A stretch of DNA of 64,000 nucleotides from Elusimicrobiota bacterium (GCA_022072025.1 JAJVIP010000010.1:242050-306049); one strand, 5' to 3'. Shown: positions 37,887 through 46,655, numbered from the stretch's first letter. A program made the numbers and translations. Notes: generated from the letters alone by a model not told the origin.

Positions 37887-38571
37887 ATAGAGGCGACCTC
37901 AAAATTAGACTTAACAATCCTGTGTGCATATTCTGATGCATCACTATGGCCTCGTCTGAACCAATCATAAGTGTAACCAGAATCGTGTCGGCCGCCAGAG
38001 GGGAGGAGAAGGGGGTGGTGGACCCACCCGAAGTGGCCTCCCATATTCGATCCCCCACCGCCAACACCCGAATTTGAGATAACACCCGCCTCGAATATCC
38101 CTTTGAAAATCCAACGACATCCACCACATCCCCTGGTTGGAGGAGACCGGCCACAGCCTGCTCAAGAGGTAGACGCAGAGACATTGCCACCTGCCCCGGT
38201 TCGAGAGACCAAGAAACCCCGATAAATTCCTGGGAATCGGAAATCACATGCCGGGTGACAAACTCTCCTTTTGGAATTCCCACCAACGCCATAAATTTGG
38301 GCACCCCCTTGGCATCGAGAAGCTCGTTTTTATTTTTCAAAACCCCTTTGGTTTCAAAGGGAGCTGGAATTTCAACTTCTTCGATCCAATCCATCAGAAG
38401 AGGCTTGCCAGAGGGAATAAATTTACGCGCCCTGAGAACCGTCGTCATTCTCAATGCTTCATTTTGTCGATTTTCTCTATTGCGGAAATAACCCAAAGCT
38501 CCCCCCATAAAAAAGATTCCACCCAAGATTGAGATCGCCATTTTTTTTTGAATCAACGAAAGTTGCGGCAC
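37864..38571 (-). CDS. cpaB: Flp pilus assembly protein CpaB/RcpC
   Basis: 235 residues. One N-terminal helix (MAISILGGIFFMGGALGYF), then an SAF domain (V-L-R-A-R-K-F-I-P-S-G-K-P-L, with LVGIPKGEFVTRHVI) and a C-terminal RcpC part with M-S-L-R-L-P-L-E-Q-A-V-A-G-L-L-Q-P-G-D-V-V-D, the family's most conserved segment. CpaB is a periplasmic protein that supports the outer-membrane secretin. I chose GTG at 38571: AGGAGG sits six bases upstream and the codon overlaps the preceding stop (TAGTG). A TTG 24 bases earlier lacks a ribosome-binding site. Confidence 0.9.
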   Translation of the reverse strand: MPQLSLIQKKMAISILGGIFFMGGALGYFRNRENRQNEALRMTTVLRARKFIPSGKPLLMDWIEEVEIPAPFETKGVLKNKNELLDAKGVPKFMALVGIPKGEFVTRHVISDSQEFIGVSWSLEPGQVAMSLRLPLEQAVAGLLQPGDVVDVVGFSKGYSRRVLSQIRVLAVGDRIWEATSGGSTTPFSSPLAADTILVTLMIGSDEAIVMHQNMHTGLLSLILRSPLYEHNYAK

Positions 38572-38954
38572 TAATTGCCTCCTTCTCTTTGACAAACAAC
38601 CCTATCAGACACCACCCATTTGGTGCGGGGAACAGGGGCTGTAACCTGGGTCTGGACCAGGTAATAAAATCGTGAAGCTGGCGTTTCCAGGTATCGTCCC
38701 AATCGAATTTTCCAAGCGCTCGCCTTGCCACCGGATAGAACGTTGGAAAATCCCTCACATTGATCAAAAACCAATGAATCGCTAACGCGTTTCGTGGATT
38801 GCAATAACGTTCCGTAACGAGCGACTTGATGGACGTGTTGCTTGAGCAATAAAATCTTTCCGATAAAAATAAATCCCAGAAAAAGAGCCCCCCAAATCCA
38901 CAAACTTAGAACGAATTCCACCATGAATTGTCCGCGCAGCTTCCTATATTTCAT
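38571..38954 (-). CDS. TadE-like pseudopilin
   Basis: 127 residues. The N-terminus R-G-Q-F-M-V-E-F-V-L-S-L-W-I-W-G matches the TadE pattern (short basic lead, G-Q, hydrophobic helix with Glu at +5). It is followed by a small periplasmic domain with two cysteines. TadE-type pseudopilins are processed by a prepilin peptidase and prime or adorn Flp pili. The start overlaps the upstream TadG-like gene by 11 bases. It lacks the A-A-V-E-x-A-L of the other TadE at 39675, so the two are distinct minor pilins. Confidence 0.75.
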   Translation of the reverse strand: MKYRKLRGQFMVEFVLSLWIWGALFLGFIFIGKILLLKQHVHQVARYGTLLQSTKRVSDSLVFDQCEGFSNVLSGGKASAWKIRLGRYLETPASRFYYLVQTQVTAPVPRTKWVVSDRVVCQREGGN

Positions 38955-39678
38955 GAGAGTCCTTTTTTAACTTCGCCCTATAATAAGGATACCGATGCGG
39001 TTGTAACGACTTCCCCAGCACCGCCTCTTTCCAAGAAAGCGGAAATCCTCCATTTCCGTGATTTTTTATCGCTAGATCATTTTCATCCACATCCCACACC
39101 AATTCTCCAAGCGCTGCTTGTTGGAAAATCCAATTGACTCCTTGGCGCACTGATAAGGAGCCTCGAACCACGTGCTGGGAATTCCCACTGGGATGGGGCG
39201 TACTCCACAGCCTTCTAAACCATCCTCCCTGAATAGTTTTCTGATTTCCATTTTCGTCTTCTATTACCAAAGGCTCCGCCACCACACCCAACCGAGAGGC
39301 CGACGGGTCGATGGTATTCAATGTTGTTCCCTGCGCCCCATTTGCATCATGAACCACCTTGATCACCGAGGTGATTCTTCCTTCGTATCCGGGAAGGGCT
39401 CTCTTGAGATCTCCGGCTTTCCTTTCGACCCTCTCCCATTCCACGGAAGGCAAAAACACCCGCGGCGTTGTTCCCGGTTCTCCAAAAGAAGCCCCATAAT
39501 CCCACCACCGTTCAGAGATCAATCGCAAGGCTTCGCCCCGCATTCGAAAAGAAGATAGGACCGAAACGTCGGCCATTGTCTGAGCTTTCTCGCTTGCCAG
39601 GATTCCTCGCCCAACATCCCCCCAAAACCAACCCAACGAAATTAAAGCCAGACTGATCAAAAGCATCATCCCGCTCAT
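38944..39678 (-). CDS. TadG-like minor pilin / Flp assembly protein
   Basis: 244 residues from ATG 39678, which overlaps the preceding stop (ATGA). An N-terminal helix (MMLLISLALISLGWFWGDVG) is followed by L-A-S-E-K-A-Q-T-M-A-D-V-S-V-L-S, echoing the L-Q-x-A-A-D-A-A-A-L-A segment of TadG. The remainder is a periplasmic domain of about 200 residues with no recognisable von Willebrand fold. The position between two TadE-like genes supports the assignment; sequence alone is weak. Confidence 0.65.
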   Translation of the reverse strand: MSGMMLLISLALISLGWFWGDVGRGILASEKAQTMADVSVLSSFRMRGEALRLISERWWDYGASFGEPGTTPRVFLPSVEWERVERKAGDLKRALPGYEGRITSVIKVVHDANGAQGTTLNTIDPSASRLGVVAEPLVIEDENGNQKTIQGGWFRRLWSTPHPSGNSQHVVRGSLSVRQGVNWIFQQAALGELVWDVDENDLAIKNHGNGGFPLSWKEAVLGKSLQPHRYPYYRAKLKKDSHEI

Positions 39679-40040
39679 AAACAAACTTCCCGCGCGTGAG
39701 CGGTCAAGGTCACCGCGTTGTAAAAAGATCGGATTAAGGTGACTGAGAAAACTCGGAGAGGACGATTGTGAAGGGGAAAACCGCGGGGTAAGGTGGGAAG
39801 ATCACGAATCTCAACTGTGCTGACCACCTCTACAGGCGCCACGGGAGACCCCGTTTGAAAAGGTTCAGAATCCATATCCATGGCCAACCTTCGCGCCAAC
39901 TGGGCGGCTTGGTGCTCAAGTTGCAGCTGACTTAGGAATAGATGCCCCAAGAGGACAAAAAAAACAATCAGAAGAGAAAGGAGAGGCGTGAGAAGAGCCA
40001 ACTCGACTGCGGCGGTGCCTCGGTTTCTTTTGGACTGCAT
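39675..40040 (-). CDS. tadE: TadE-like pseudopilin
   Basis: 121 residues. R-N-R-G-T-A-A-V-E-L-A-L-L-T-P-L-L is the canonical TadE signature: a basic leader, Gly before the cleavage site, Glu at +5 and a hydrophobic helix. L-E-H-Q-A-A-Q-L-A-R-R follows, then a short beta domain. ATG 40040 has GGAGA five bases upstream and is preferred over ATG 40052. It is the first clear pseudopilin in the cluster. Confidence 0.82.
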   Translation of the reverse strand: MQSKRNRGTAAVELALLTPLLSLLIVFFVLLGHLFLSQLQLEHQAAQLARRLAMDMDSEPFQTGSPVAPVEVVSTVEIRDLPTLPRGFPLHNRPLRVFSVTLIRSFYNAVTLTAHAREVCL

Positions 40041-40099
40041 AGGATTCTCCATCGAGGAGAGGGAAGGAAGGGTTAAACGTCGACGGTGCGGATCTTAAA

Positions 40100-40915
40100 T
40101 TATTTTCCTGATTCGTCAAACATTTTTTTTGATCGACGCTCCAGTCCCAACTGCTTCTTCTCAGCCAAGGATTTCAATTGAGTGAACAATTGATTGCTTT
40201 CCAAACGAAGCGCGGATTCGTCTTTGGCTCGTAGCGTGGAAAGTTGTTCCGCGAAAGATTCTTCCGATGAGTAATAAAGATCCCGCTTATTTTGAAAATG
40301 GGAAATTGACGCAGTGGAATCTGGAACCACCTGGGTGATCGTAGATCGCACAAGGGCCCATTTCCATTTAAACTGATCATTCTCCTTATCGGCTTCTCCT
40401 GACCAAGAAATGTCCCAACTCATTTTCGAATAAAGAGCCTCGTTCGAAAGGGATTTTTTTTCTGAGATAACGAGAGTTCGGTTCACGGTCACGGCATTTT
40501 TAACAAGAGTGGATTGTTGAACAACACCCCGAACAGGCGCAGAGGGGACATGGGTGGGGACCTGAACCTTTTCCGGAGAAGAGAGGGGCGTCGGAGATGT
40601 TGGAGAACCCGGCATGACTGAAACCGGAGCCCTGGGATTGGCCACCGTCACCGATGATGCTGCGATCACGGGAGCCTGGCTATCACTGCGAATAATGGGT
40701 CGGGTGGATTTGGGAACAATATCTCGATTGACCTTTTGGACTTTGTCTTTGTGAACCCGCAACACCATGTTCGAACCCATCAGGATGGTGTATTCCTGAG
40801 AATCTTCTCCTGTTATTTTACCCTGGATGGTTTTTCCTTCTTTAAGAATAATTTCATCAGAGAACAAAAGCGGAGAAATGAGCATCATCATTGATGCCAA
40901 TCTCAACACAGGCAT
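40100..40915 (-). CDS. Secreted protein with N-terminal beta domain and proline-rich linker
   Basis: About 271 residues from ATG 40915. MPVLRLASMMMLISPLLFS is a signal peptide, followed by D-E-I-I-L-K-E-G-K-T-I-Q-G-K-I, a small beta domain seen at the N-terminus of many exported proteins of unknown function in delta-proteobacteria and candidate phyla. A Pro/Ser/Val-rich linker (about 75-130) precedes a helical C-terminal half rich in Lys, Glu and Ser (about 180-271), possibly a coiled coil. No cysteine is seen in the mature part. A longer TTG-initiated form would overlap the Omp85 gene by about 50 bases. It lies between the barrel gene and the pseudopilins, so a periplasmic role in the Tad envelope complex is possible but unproven. 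Confidence 0.65.
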   Translation of the reverse strand: MPVLRLASMMMLISPLLFSDEIILKEGKTIQGKITGEDSQEYTILMGSNMVLRVHKDKVQKVNRDIVPKSTRPIIRSDSQAPVIAASSVTVANPRAPVSVMPGSPTSPTPLSSPEKVQVPTHVPSAPVRGVVQQSTLVKNAVTVNRTLVISEKKSLSNEALYSKMSWDISWSGEADKENDQFKWKWALVRSTITQVVPDSTASISHFQNKRDLYYSSEESFAEQLSTLRAKDESALRLESNQLFTQLKSLAEKKQLGLERRSKKMFDESGK

Positions 40916-40952
40916 GAAAAGATTCTTTCGTCCGGTTGGCTTATGCGCAATG

Positions 40953-42587
40953 TTACTGATCAAATTTTCGTACACGTCTGTCTCCAAATGAAAGGTCGGC
41001 TCCAATATTTAAAACAAAACGAGACTTTCGGTCATTGTCTTGAAGCGCGTAAGCCACATCGATGCGAATCAACCCCGGGTCAACCGATCGGGAAGGGGCC
41101 AATCTCAATCCCAAACCCACATCCGATTTAAATTGTGGAAATTTTGGAAATACTCCATCGGCCCACACAGCGCCCGTATCCGCAAAGAGGGCCCAGCCGA
41201 TGTTTACCAGGTGCAGCCATTCATACAATACGACTTGTCGATTCTCAAGCGCCAACAACATTTTATTGGGGCCACTGAATTGTCGAACCGAATAACCGCG
41301 CAAGCCATTTTCCCCACCCAACAAAAACTGTTTTTCTGGATCCAAATTTTTGGAATGAATATATTCACCTCGTAAACTTGCCGTGTTTTCTGGCATCCAA
41401 TTCAAAAGGAAATATTGACTGCGAATTCGCATCACCCCATCACGAACCGCCTCTTCTTCTTGTCGCCCATCCATTTTCAATAAATTGAACCACACCTGAT
41501 TTTCTTGAAAATGAAAAGTTTTTCCCGCCGTCAATCTTAAAACAACAGAGTCGTCTGTGGCTCCAAAATGCTTATTGGAAGGGCCCCCTTCAAATGAAAT
41601 CATTTCTCCCAAGTTAATATCTTCATCTCGGTCAAAGGTGGTCACGCCACGGACCTTATGAAAAATATATTTTTCATAATCAAAACCCAACAAAACAGGA
41701 TTGATGGCGCGCTTCGAAGGGAGCGTGGGAGCCGCCGGGCCTTGAACGTCGTAAAATTCATCGATATTGTGCTCATGCGCTAAGCTGATGCGGAGCGTGT
41801 GTTTTTGTTTGGCCAACAAGGCAACCGAAGAAAAAATCCTCATTTCACGGGTTTTCTGTCCGAAACTGGCCACTTCTTCGCCCCCGCTGAACATACGCCC
41901 TTCGTCTTCCCGGTCCACAATTGACACACCCTCTGAATGGCGCGACAGCGCAGAAAAATAAGGACGTTCCAAGTTTCCTTCCCATTCCCGCCCTTTCTCA
42001 TCTTTACCGTACCCGCCGAACAAGTCCCAACGTGTTCCGAAAAGCTGAGGGTCCTGATAGGAAAATCCCCGCGTGGTGCGATCGATGTTTTTTCGTAAAA
42101 AAGCGCCAAGCACCTTGCCTTGACCCAAAAAGTTTTTTTCCAGAAATCCAATCCCGTAGGAATTTCTTCCGCCGGCCACACTGTAGGACATTTGAACGGA
42201 GGTGGTCCAAACGTCCTCTGTTTGAATCAGAATGTCCACCCGGCCATCATAAGGAGTTTGTGGAATGACATTTACATAGCGAAAAATGGGTCGTCCACGC
42301 AGAATGCGTTCGGATTCTTTAATCAATTCAGGGTTGAACTCATCTCCCTCTTTAAATAGCAATTCCTGGCGAATGTAGGTTTCCTGAGTGACGATGTGTA
42401 ATTTATTGGCCCATGAGTAGGGGAAACGGTGATCAATTGCGGTGCCCGTATCAAAAACATTTTTTCGATTGACGACAATCCGGCCGATCACAAGACGAGA
42501 GTTTTCTGCTGGGAGATTTGGGGTAACAGAAAAAATTAAAAAGAGAAATAAGTAAGACGGCCGTTTCAAAACAAGAGAAACAATCAA
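40953..42587 (-). CDS. Omp85/BamA-superfamily outer-membrane beta-barrel protein
   Basis: Up to 544 residues. Residues 8-27 form a signal peptide (KRPSYLFLFLIFSVTPNLPA). One POTRA-like domain covers about 31-130 (TYIRQELLFKEGDEFNPELIKESERILR is typical). A 16-strand-type barrel follows, with the conserved L-G-G-E-N-G-L-R-G-Y (the VRGF/Y lid-lock motif) about 110 residues from the end, and a C-terminal strand ending near R-V-R-K-F-D-Q. With one POTRA rather than five, it is closer to TamA/ShlB/D15-like translocators than to full BamA. No ATG exists near the 5' end; TTG at 42587 or TTG at 42569 must be used. It could insert or export surface proteins. Confidence 0.85.
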   Translation of the reverse strand: MIVSLVLKRPSYLFLFLIFSVTPNLPAENSRLVIGRIVVNRKNVFDTGTAIDHRFPYSWANKLHIVTQETYIRQELLFKEGDEFNPELIKESERILRGRPIFRYVNVIPQTPYDGRVDILIQTEDVWTTSVQMSYSVAGGRNSYGIGFLEKNFLGQGKVLGAFLRKNIDRTTRGFSYQDPQLFGTRWDLFGGYGKDEKGREWEGNLERPYFSALSRHSEGVSIVDREDEGRMFSGGEEVASFGQKTREMRIFSSVALLAKQKHTLRISLAHEHNIDEFYDVQGPAAPTLPSKRAINPVLLGFDYEKYIFHKVRGVTTFDRDEDINLGEMISFEGGPSNKHFGATDDSVVLRLTAGKTFHFQENQVWFNLLKMDGRQEEEAVRDGVMRIRSQYFLLNWMPENTASLRGEYIHSKNLDPEKQFLLGGENGLRGYSVRQFSGPNKMLLALENRQVVLYEWLHLVNIGWALFADTGAVWADGVFPKFPQFKSDVGLGLRLAPSRSVDPGLIRIDVAYALQDNDRKSRFVLNIGADLSFGDRRVRKFDQ

Positions 42588-42623
42588 GGGGTATGAAATA
42601 TATTGGCGAACATTATTACGTCA

Positions 42624-43466
42624 TCAAATAGCGATATAGCGAGAGAGAATCTTAAAAACGGTGTAAGGAATGGCTTCAGCTCGAAGAGTCTCACGTGTGC
42701 TGTTGATGAGGGTATCAAACTTCAATTGGAATTCCGAGAATTTGGTCAATTGAGAGGCCATCGATGAATACACGACCGCACAAGAGGCATGATCTGGATT
42801 AAGCGGAGAGGAGTAAAGGGCATACCAATCGACCACTGTGGCCAAATCTTGTGATCGATTGTTATTGGGACGAATAAGCAAATTGGTGACTTGCGGCAAT
42901 TTTTTAATATCCGAAAGCTGAAAAAACCCGATACTGTTCGCCACATCATCGTTACGGGATCCAACAAACATCGACCAAAGAGCTGAAAAAGAAGGATCCT
43001 TAATAATCACCTGAGGTTGCGCAAAGGGAACCCAATTAATACTTAGTTTTGAATTGTAGGCCCCCTCCAAACGGAACACACAGCTTTGACCATGCAAATA
43101 AGACTGCCGCGCCTGGTCGGTGAGCTTGTCCCATCCCTCCGTCCTCAAATATCCAGGTGCAATCATATAGAGACTTGATCCTGCCAATCGTTTAAATTGC
43201 GATAAAAACAAACAATCAAAAAGACCTTGATCCGAGGTTACGGACCACAAATCGCTCAGCCGTTTGATATCTTCATCCAAATTAGCTTTGTAGGTCCACC
43301 ATGGAAATAAGGACATTTTGGGGGTCAAGGACATCATCCAAATCGAGAGGGAAGGATTGGTCACATGGTGAGTCACAAAAGAGAGTTTTGAAAGCTCCTT
43401 GAGCCGACTCTCAATCGGCTTTTCAACCTTTTGTTCATTATTAAGACGAATTAAGTCTATCCCCAT
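42624..43466 (-). CDS. Hypothetical protein
   Basis: 280 residues, soluble, with no signal peptide or transmembrane helix. AGAGGA six bases upstream of ATG 43466 supports the start. The sequence is rich in Ser, Leu and aromatic residues and looks like an alpha/beta fold (LPQVTNLLIRPNNNRSQDLA and SCVFRLEGAYNSKLSINWVP). It matches no family I know. It is the first gene of the minus-strand run leading into the Omp85 and Tad genes, separated by 36 bases from the barrel gene, and probably shares their transcript. Confidence 0.65.
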   Translation of the reverse strand: MGIDLIRLNNEQKVEKPIESRLKELSKLSFVTHHVTNPSLSIWMMSLTPKMSLFPWWTYKANLDEDIKRLSDLWSVTSDQGLFDCLFLSQFKRLAGSSLYMIAPGYLRTEGWDKLTDQARQSYLHGQSCVFRLEGAYNSKLSINWVPFAQPQVIIKDPSFSALWSMFVGSRNDDVANSIGFFQLSDIKKLPQVTNLLIRPNNNRSQDLATVVDWYALYSSPLNPDHASCAVVYSSMASQLTKFSEFQLKFDTLINSTRETLRAEAIPYTVFKILSRYIAI

Positions 43467-43793
43467 GATTTTTCCTCTTTAAGGAGTGTAAGAGGAATGT
43501 CATCAAAATGCCACAGGGTGTGACAGATATCAACCATGAATCAAGCTTCATTTTTGGGGCGAAAAATAAGGTCAAATTAATCCGAATTTTTTCAATTGAG
43601 GCGAATTTACCATCGACAATGACCAAAACATTTTTTTCGAATGTCATTCCCGCTTTCGCCCAGATCAACGATGATCATGATGTTCTGGGCAGTACCAGCG
43701 ATAATTCAAAATTATTGATGTGGTACGCGGGAGTGACGACCACAACAACAACAGAATTCCGGTTAACCCGACGTCAGTTGGCGGGGGCGAAAT
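43467..43793. other. Gene-free interval between the Tad and propionate modules
   Basis: 327 bases with no convincing gene. A plus-strand frame crossing it continues antisense into the CoA-transferase gene and is judged a shadow. It holds GCCCAG / CTGGGC arms at about 43657-43692 with a partly palindromic ATGATCAT centre, next to GTCATTCCCGCTTTCG at about 43643-43658, which resembles half of a common intergenic palindrome. The promoter of the 43466 gene should also lie here; I could not pick it out. Confidence 0.5.
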
Positions 43794-45296
43794 TCACCCG
43801 TTCGACCAGCGAACATATTGCATGGATCCGGTTTTTGCAAATTGCTCGTGCATCAAAAAAGCAGCGGATAACACTTGGGGTTGGTGGGACTTCAATGACA
43901 TCTCCAGATAATGATGCAGCGCCTCGCGGTAATCTGGGTGAGCGCAATTGTTAATGATGAGTCGCGCGTGCTCTTTGGGGCTTTTTCCACGAAGATCGGC
44001 GACTCCATTCTCAGTCACGATAACTTGAACGGAATGCTCGCTGTGATCAAGATGACTCACCATGGGAACGATGGCGCTGATCTTGTTGTCTTTCGCGGTT
44101 GAAGGGCAGGTGAAGATGGAAAGAAACGAATTCCGCGCGAAATCCCCGCTGCCGCCAATCCCATTCATCATGCTTTTTCCGAGAATGTGCGTTGAATTAA
44201 CATTCCCGGCGATATCCACTTCAATGGCAGTATTAACGGAGATGATCCCAAGGCGGCGTATCACTTCGGGGTTGTTGGTTATCTCTTGAGGTCGCAAAAC
44301 AATTCGAGTGCGATAGAACTCCAGATTCTCGTAGACCTGTTTGAGGACGCTCGGCGCCACCGTTAGAGAACACCCGCTGGCAAAAGATATTTTCCCGCTT
44401 TGGAGGAGCGCCACGGCGGAGTCTTGTATCACTTCCGAATACATTTGAAAGGCGGGGATATCGGGGATTTCCGCCATGGCGCCCATGACCGCATTGGCAA
44501 TGTTTCCCACTCCCGATTGGACCGGAAGAAACCCAGAAGGGATGCGGCCCGACTTGATTTCTGCCGCCAAGAAATTGGCCACATGCTCACCAATTTTGGC
44601 GGTAATCGCGTTCGGTTCATCAAAAGAACTTGTTTCATCCGGCAAATGAGTTTCAACAACTCCAGCGATTTTCCGAGGATCCACTTTAATAACATGAGAA
44701 CCAATCCGGTCCGAGGGCGCGTAGATTGGAATCTCCCGACGGTGCGGCGGATCCAAGGGTTCGTAAATGTCGTGAAATCCGCGCAATTGCGGCGGATGAA
44801 AACGATTGAGCTCAACGAGAATTTTATCCGCCATTCGACAATAAGACGGCGAGGCCCCCACAGAAGAACTCAAAACGATTTCACCGTCTTCCGTGACATC
44901 GGAGGCTTCCACAATCGCCCAATTGAATTTCCCGAGAAATCCGTAACGGGCATTTTGGGGAACGAGCGAGAGATGCATGTCAAAGAATTCTGTTTTCCCC
45001 TCGTTGATGCTTTTTCGCATGTGGGGATCCGATTGATAGGGCGCTCGGAACGATACCGCTTCAGCCTTGGCCAACGCGCCATCCAGAGAAGGTCCCGTAG
45101 AAGCACCGGTCAGAACTCGGATTCTAAACTCCCGTCCCTCCTTGTGTTCCCGAACCGCTTTGGCCGCAATGGCGAGAGGAATCGCTTTGGCGGCACCGGC
45201 GGGAGTGAACCCACTAAAGCCTATTTGATCTTGGTGAGAAATCATTCCCGCCGCTTCTTCCGCCGTTATTTTTGGAATTCTCGATACAATCCCCAT
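43794..45296 (-). CDS. Acetyl-CoA hydrolase/CoA-transferase family (succinyl-CoA:acetate or propionyl-CoA:succinate type)
   Basis: 500 residues, the usual length for the AarC/Cat1/ScpC family. It swaps CoA between succinate and acetate or propionate through a glutamyl-CoA intermediate. The catalytic Glu is E288 in M-Y-S-E-V-I-Q-D-S. The G-S-G-G/D-F-A-R-N segment and V-T-E-N-G-V-A-D-L-R-G near the C-terminus are family markers. AAGGAG six to seven bases before ATG 45296 overlaps the end of the biotin ligase gene, so the pair is co-transcribed. In the Wood-Werkman pathway this enzyme links propionyl-CoA release to succinyl-CoA formation, which closes the cycle without ATP cost. Substrate preference cannot be read from sequence. 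Confidence 0.9.
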   Translation of the reverse strand: MGIVSRIPKITAEEAAGMISHQDQIGFSGFTPAGAAKAIPLAIAAKAVREHKEGREFRIRVLTGASTGPSLDGALAKAEAVSFRAPYQSDPHMRKSINEGKTEFFDMHLSLVPQNARYGFLGKFNWAIVEASDVTEDGEIVLSSSVGASPSYCRMADKILVELNRFHPPQLRGFHDIYEPLDPPHRREIPIYAPSDRIGSHVIKVDPRKIAGVVETHLPDETSSFDEPNAITAKIGEHVANFLAAEIKSGRIPSGFLPVQSGVGNIANAVMGAMAEIPDIPAFQMYSEVIQDSAVALLQSGKISFASGCSLTVAPSVLKQVYENLEFYRTRIVLRPQEITNNPEVIRRLGIISVNTAIEVDIAGNVNSTHILGKSMMNGIGGSGDFARNSFLSIFTCPSTAKDNKISAIVPMVSHLDHSEHSVQVIVTENGVADLRGKSPKEHARLIINNCAHPDYREALHHYLEMSLKSHQPQVLSAAFLMHEQFAKTGSMQYVRWSNG

Positions 45297-45306
45297 AATG
45301 GTCTCC

Positions 45307-46053
45307 TTAAATTTCTCTCATCATTCGAATGTCTTCCGGAGCAAATTCTTCAATGGACCCCTCGCTGGATTTTAATCGAACCCACCCTTGGTTATTGACC
45401 CCACAAAACATCCGCTTGAGAATCTTTTCGTTGATATGCATTTCGACCAGCGTCGGAATTTTCCAGAGCAGATCCAGTCGATGAATTAGTTCCAACGCCC
45501 CCCCCTTCTCCATTCGCATCAAAATAAATCTCAAGTTGGCCAATATCCGCTCCGCCACCTGGTCCAAATCCGGACATTTTTCCAATACATCGGCGAGCCG
45601 AACCGAGCAGTCTTTCAGGGCGGGATCCTGGAGAGCCGGATCATTGAACACGTTCACCCCCATTCCCACCACGCATCGGTCAACATGGAATCGGTCCACC
45701 AAAATACCAGCGCATTTGCGCGCCCCCACCATTACATCGTTCGGCCACCTAAGCTTCACCGAGGCGACGCCCAATTCCATGATCGTTGTGGCGACCGCGT
45801 GGCCCGCCGCAAGTGGCATCATTTTCCAGAGAGGTTCACTCACTGGCGCAGGGACCACGGCGGACATCCAGACGCCGCCTTCCCCCGATTGCCACGTTCG
45901 ACCAAACCGACCGCGCCCAGCCAATTGCCGTCCCGCGAGCACCGCATGCCACACCGGTAAATCCTTCGCCACATCGTTGGTGGAAGAACATTCCTCCAAC
46001 CGAGAGATCGTCCATCCCAATTCGTTAACAGCTCGGGATGATTCAGGGAACAT
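45307..46053 (-). CDS. birA: Biotin--[carboxyl carrier protein] ligase
   Basis: 248 residues. It joins biotin to the lysine of the carrier protein encoded next to it. Motifs: E-E-C-S-S-T-N-D-V-A-K, the biotinyl-AMP loop G-R-G-R-F-G-R-T-W, L-R-W-P-N-D-V-M-V and K-C-A-G-I-L-V-D. The N-terminal DNA-binding winged helix of bifunctional BirA is absent, so it is a pure ligase. It starts six bases after the carrier gene and ends ten bases before the CoA-transferase. The dedicated ligase inside the cluster supports an active biotin-dependent enzyme. Confidence 0.92.
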   Translation of the reverse strand: MFPESSRAVNELGWTISRLEECSSTNDVAKDLPVWHAVLAGRQLAGRGRFGRTWQSGEGGVWMSAVVPAPVSEPLWKMMPLAAGHAVATTIMELGVASVKLRWPNDVMVGARKCAGILVDRFHVDRCVVGMGVNVFNDPALQDPALKDCSVRLADVLEKCPDLDQVAERILANLRFILMRMEKGGALELIHRLDLLWKIPTLVEMHINEKILKRMFCGVNNQGWVRLKSSEGSIEEFAPEDIRMMREI

Positions 46054-46059
46054 TTGGCT

Positions 46060-46443
46060 TTATTCCATGAGCAAGAGAATGTCGCCCTCTTGCACAGCCG
46101 CACCCACAGTCGTTTTTATTTCTTTAATTTTTCCTCCCTTGGGCGCGAAGACGAACGTATTCATTTTCATGGCCTCAAGTGTGAGCACATGGTCCCCCTC
46201 TTTGACCTCATGCCCAAGTTCAACTCCAATGGAAATCACACGGCCAGCCAAAGGGCTGACAATTTCTCCCGGGCCTGCTGGTTTTCCAGCGGAGGAGGAC
46301 GCGGCCGGAGGCGAGGCCGTGGGCGTTGGAGGCGGAGCATTCGTCTCCTCGGTTTTTCTGACGACCTCTTTTGGCTCATCAGGTAACTCAACAGAAACTT
46401 CGTAACTTTTTCCATCAACGGTAATTTTTAATTTTTTAATCAT
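46060..46443 (-). CDS. Biotin carboxyl carrier protein (1.3S-like)
   Basis: 127 residues. An N-terminal strand segment (KITVDGKSYEVSVE) is followed by a Pro/Ala/Thr-rich hinge (about 36-60) and a biotinyl domain with the site E-A-M-K-M-N, biotinylated on Lys93. The architecture matches the 1.3S subunit of transcarboxylase and the carrier of sodium-pump decarboxylases. ATG 46443 overlaps the preceding stop as TGATG. It should shuttle carboxyl groups between the 12S-like subunit (46918) and the 5S-like subunit (57641). Confidence 0.93.
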   Translation of the reverse strand: MIKKLKITVDGKSYEVSVELPDEPKEVVRKTEETNAPPPTPTASPPAASSSAGKPAGPGEIVSPLAGRVISIGVELGHEVKEGDHVLTLEAMKMNTFVFAPKGGKIKEIKTTVGAAVQEGDILLLME

Positions 46444-46655
46444 CAACGCACCTTGTGTGAACCAAAATGATGGAAGCGCCCTTCCATCGACCAGGGATTC
46501 AAGACATACATCGGCGCTTCCAACTGTAGAGACGTTTCTTCCACTGTAAGGATTTTATGCGGCCGCTTAAGCGAGATCGCCACCGCCGCCGCAATGGCCG
46601 CTAAAACTTCCCCTTCAATCGCGGTTTTCTTGGGGTCGACGGATGTTTCACTCAT
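46443..46655 (-). CDS. Small carboxylase/decarboxylase accessory subunit
   Basis: 70 residues. A short hydrophobic helix (EVLAAIAAAVAISL, about 16-29) is followed by a tail with N-P-W-S-M-E-G-R. Small proteins of this kind, with an Ala-rich helix and a W-x-x-x-G-R end, sit between the carboxyltransferase and carrier genes of methylmalonyl-CoA decarboxylases and acyl-CoA carboxylases. The helix is too short to be a clear membrane anchor. GGAG seven bases before ATG 46655 supports the start. It overlaps the preceding small frame (ATGA) and the carrier gene (TGATG). Confidence 0.65.
   Translation of the reverse strand: MSETSVDPKKTAIEGEVLAAIAAAVAISLKRPHKILTVEETSLQLEAPMYVLNPWSMEGRFHHFGSHKVR

Noticed and set aside
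43508-43954. Plus-strand frame of 148 codons between the Tad and propionate modules
   Set aside because: Its 3' half is antisense to the well-supported CoA-transferase gene; it has low-complexity Thr runs and no ribosome-binding site.
44400-45398. Plus-strand frame of 332 codons
   Set aside because: Fully antisense to the CoA-transferase gene, whose motifs and catalytic glutamate are intact.
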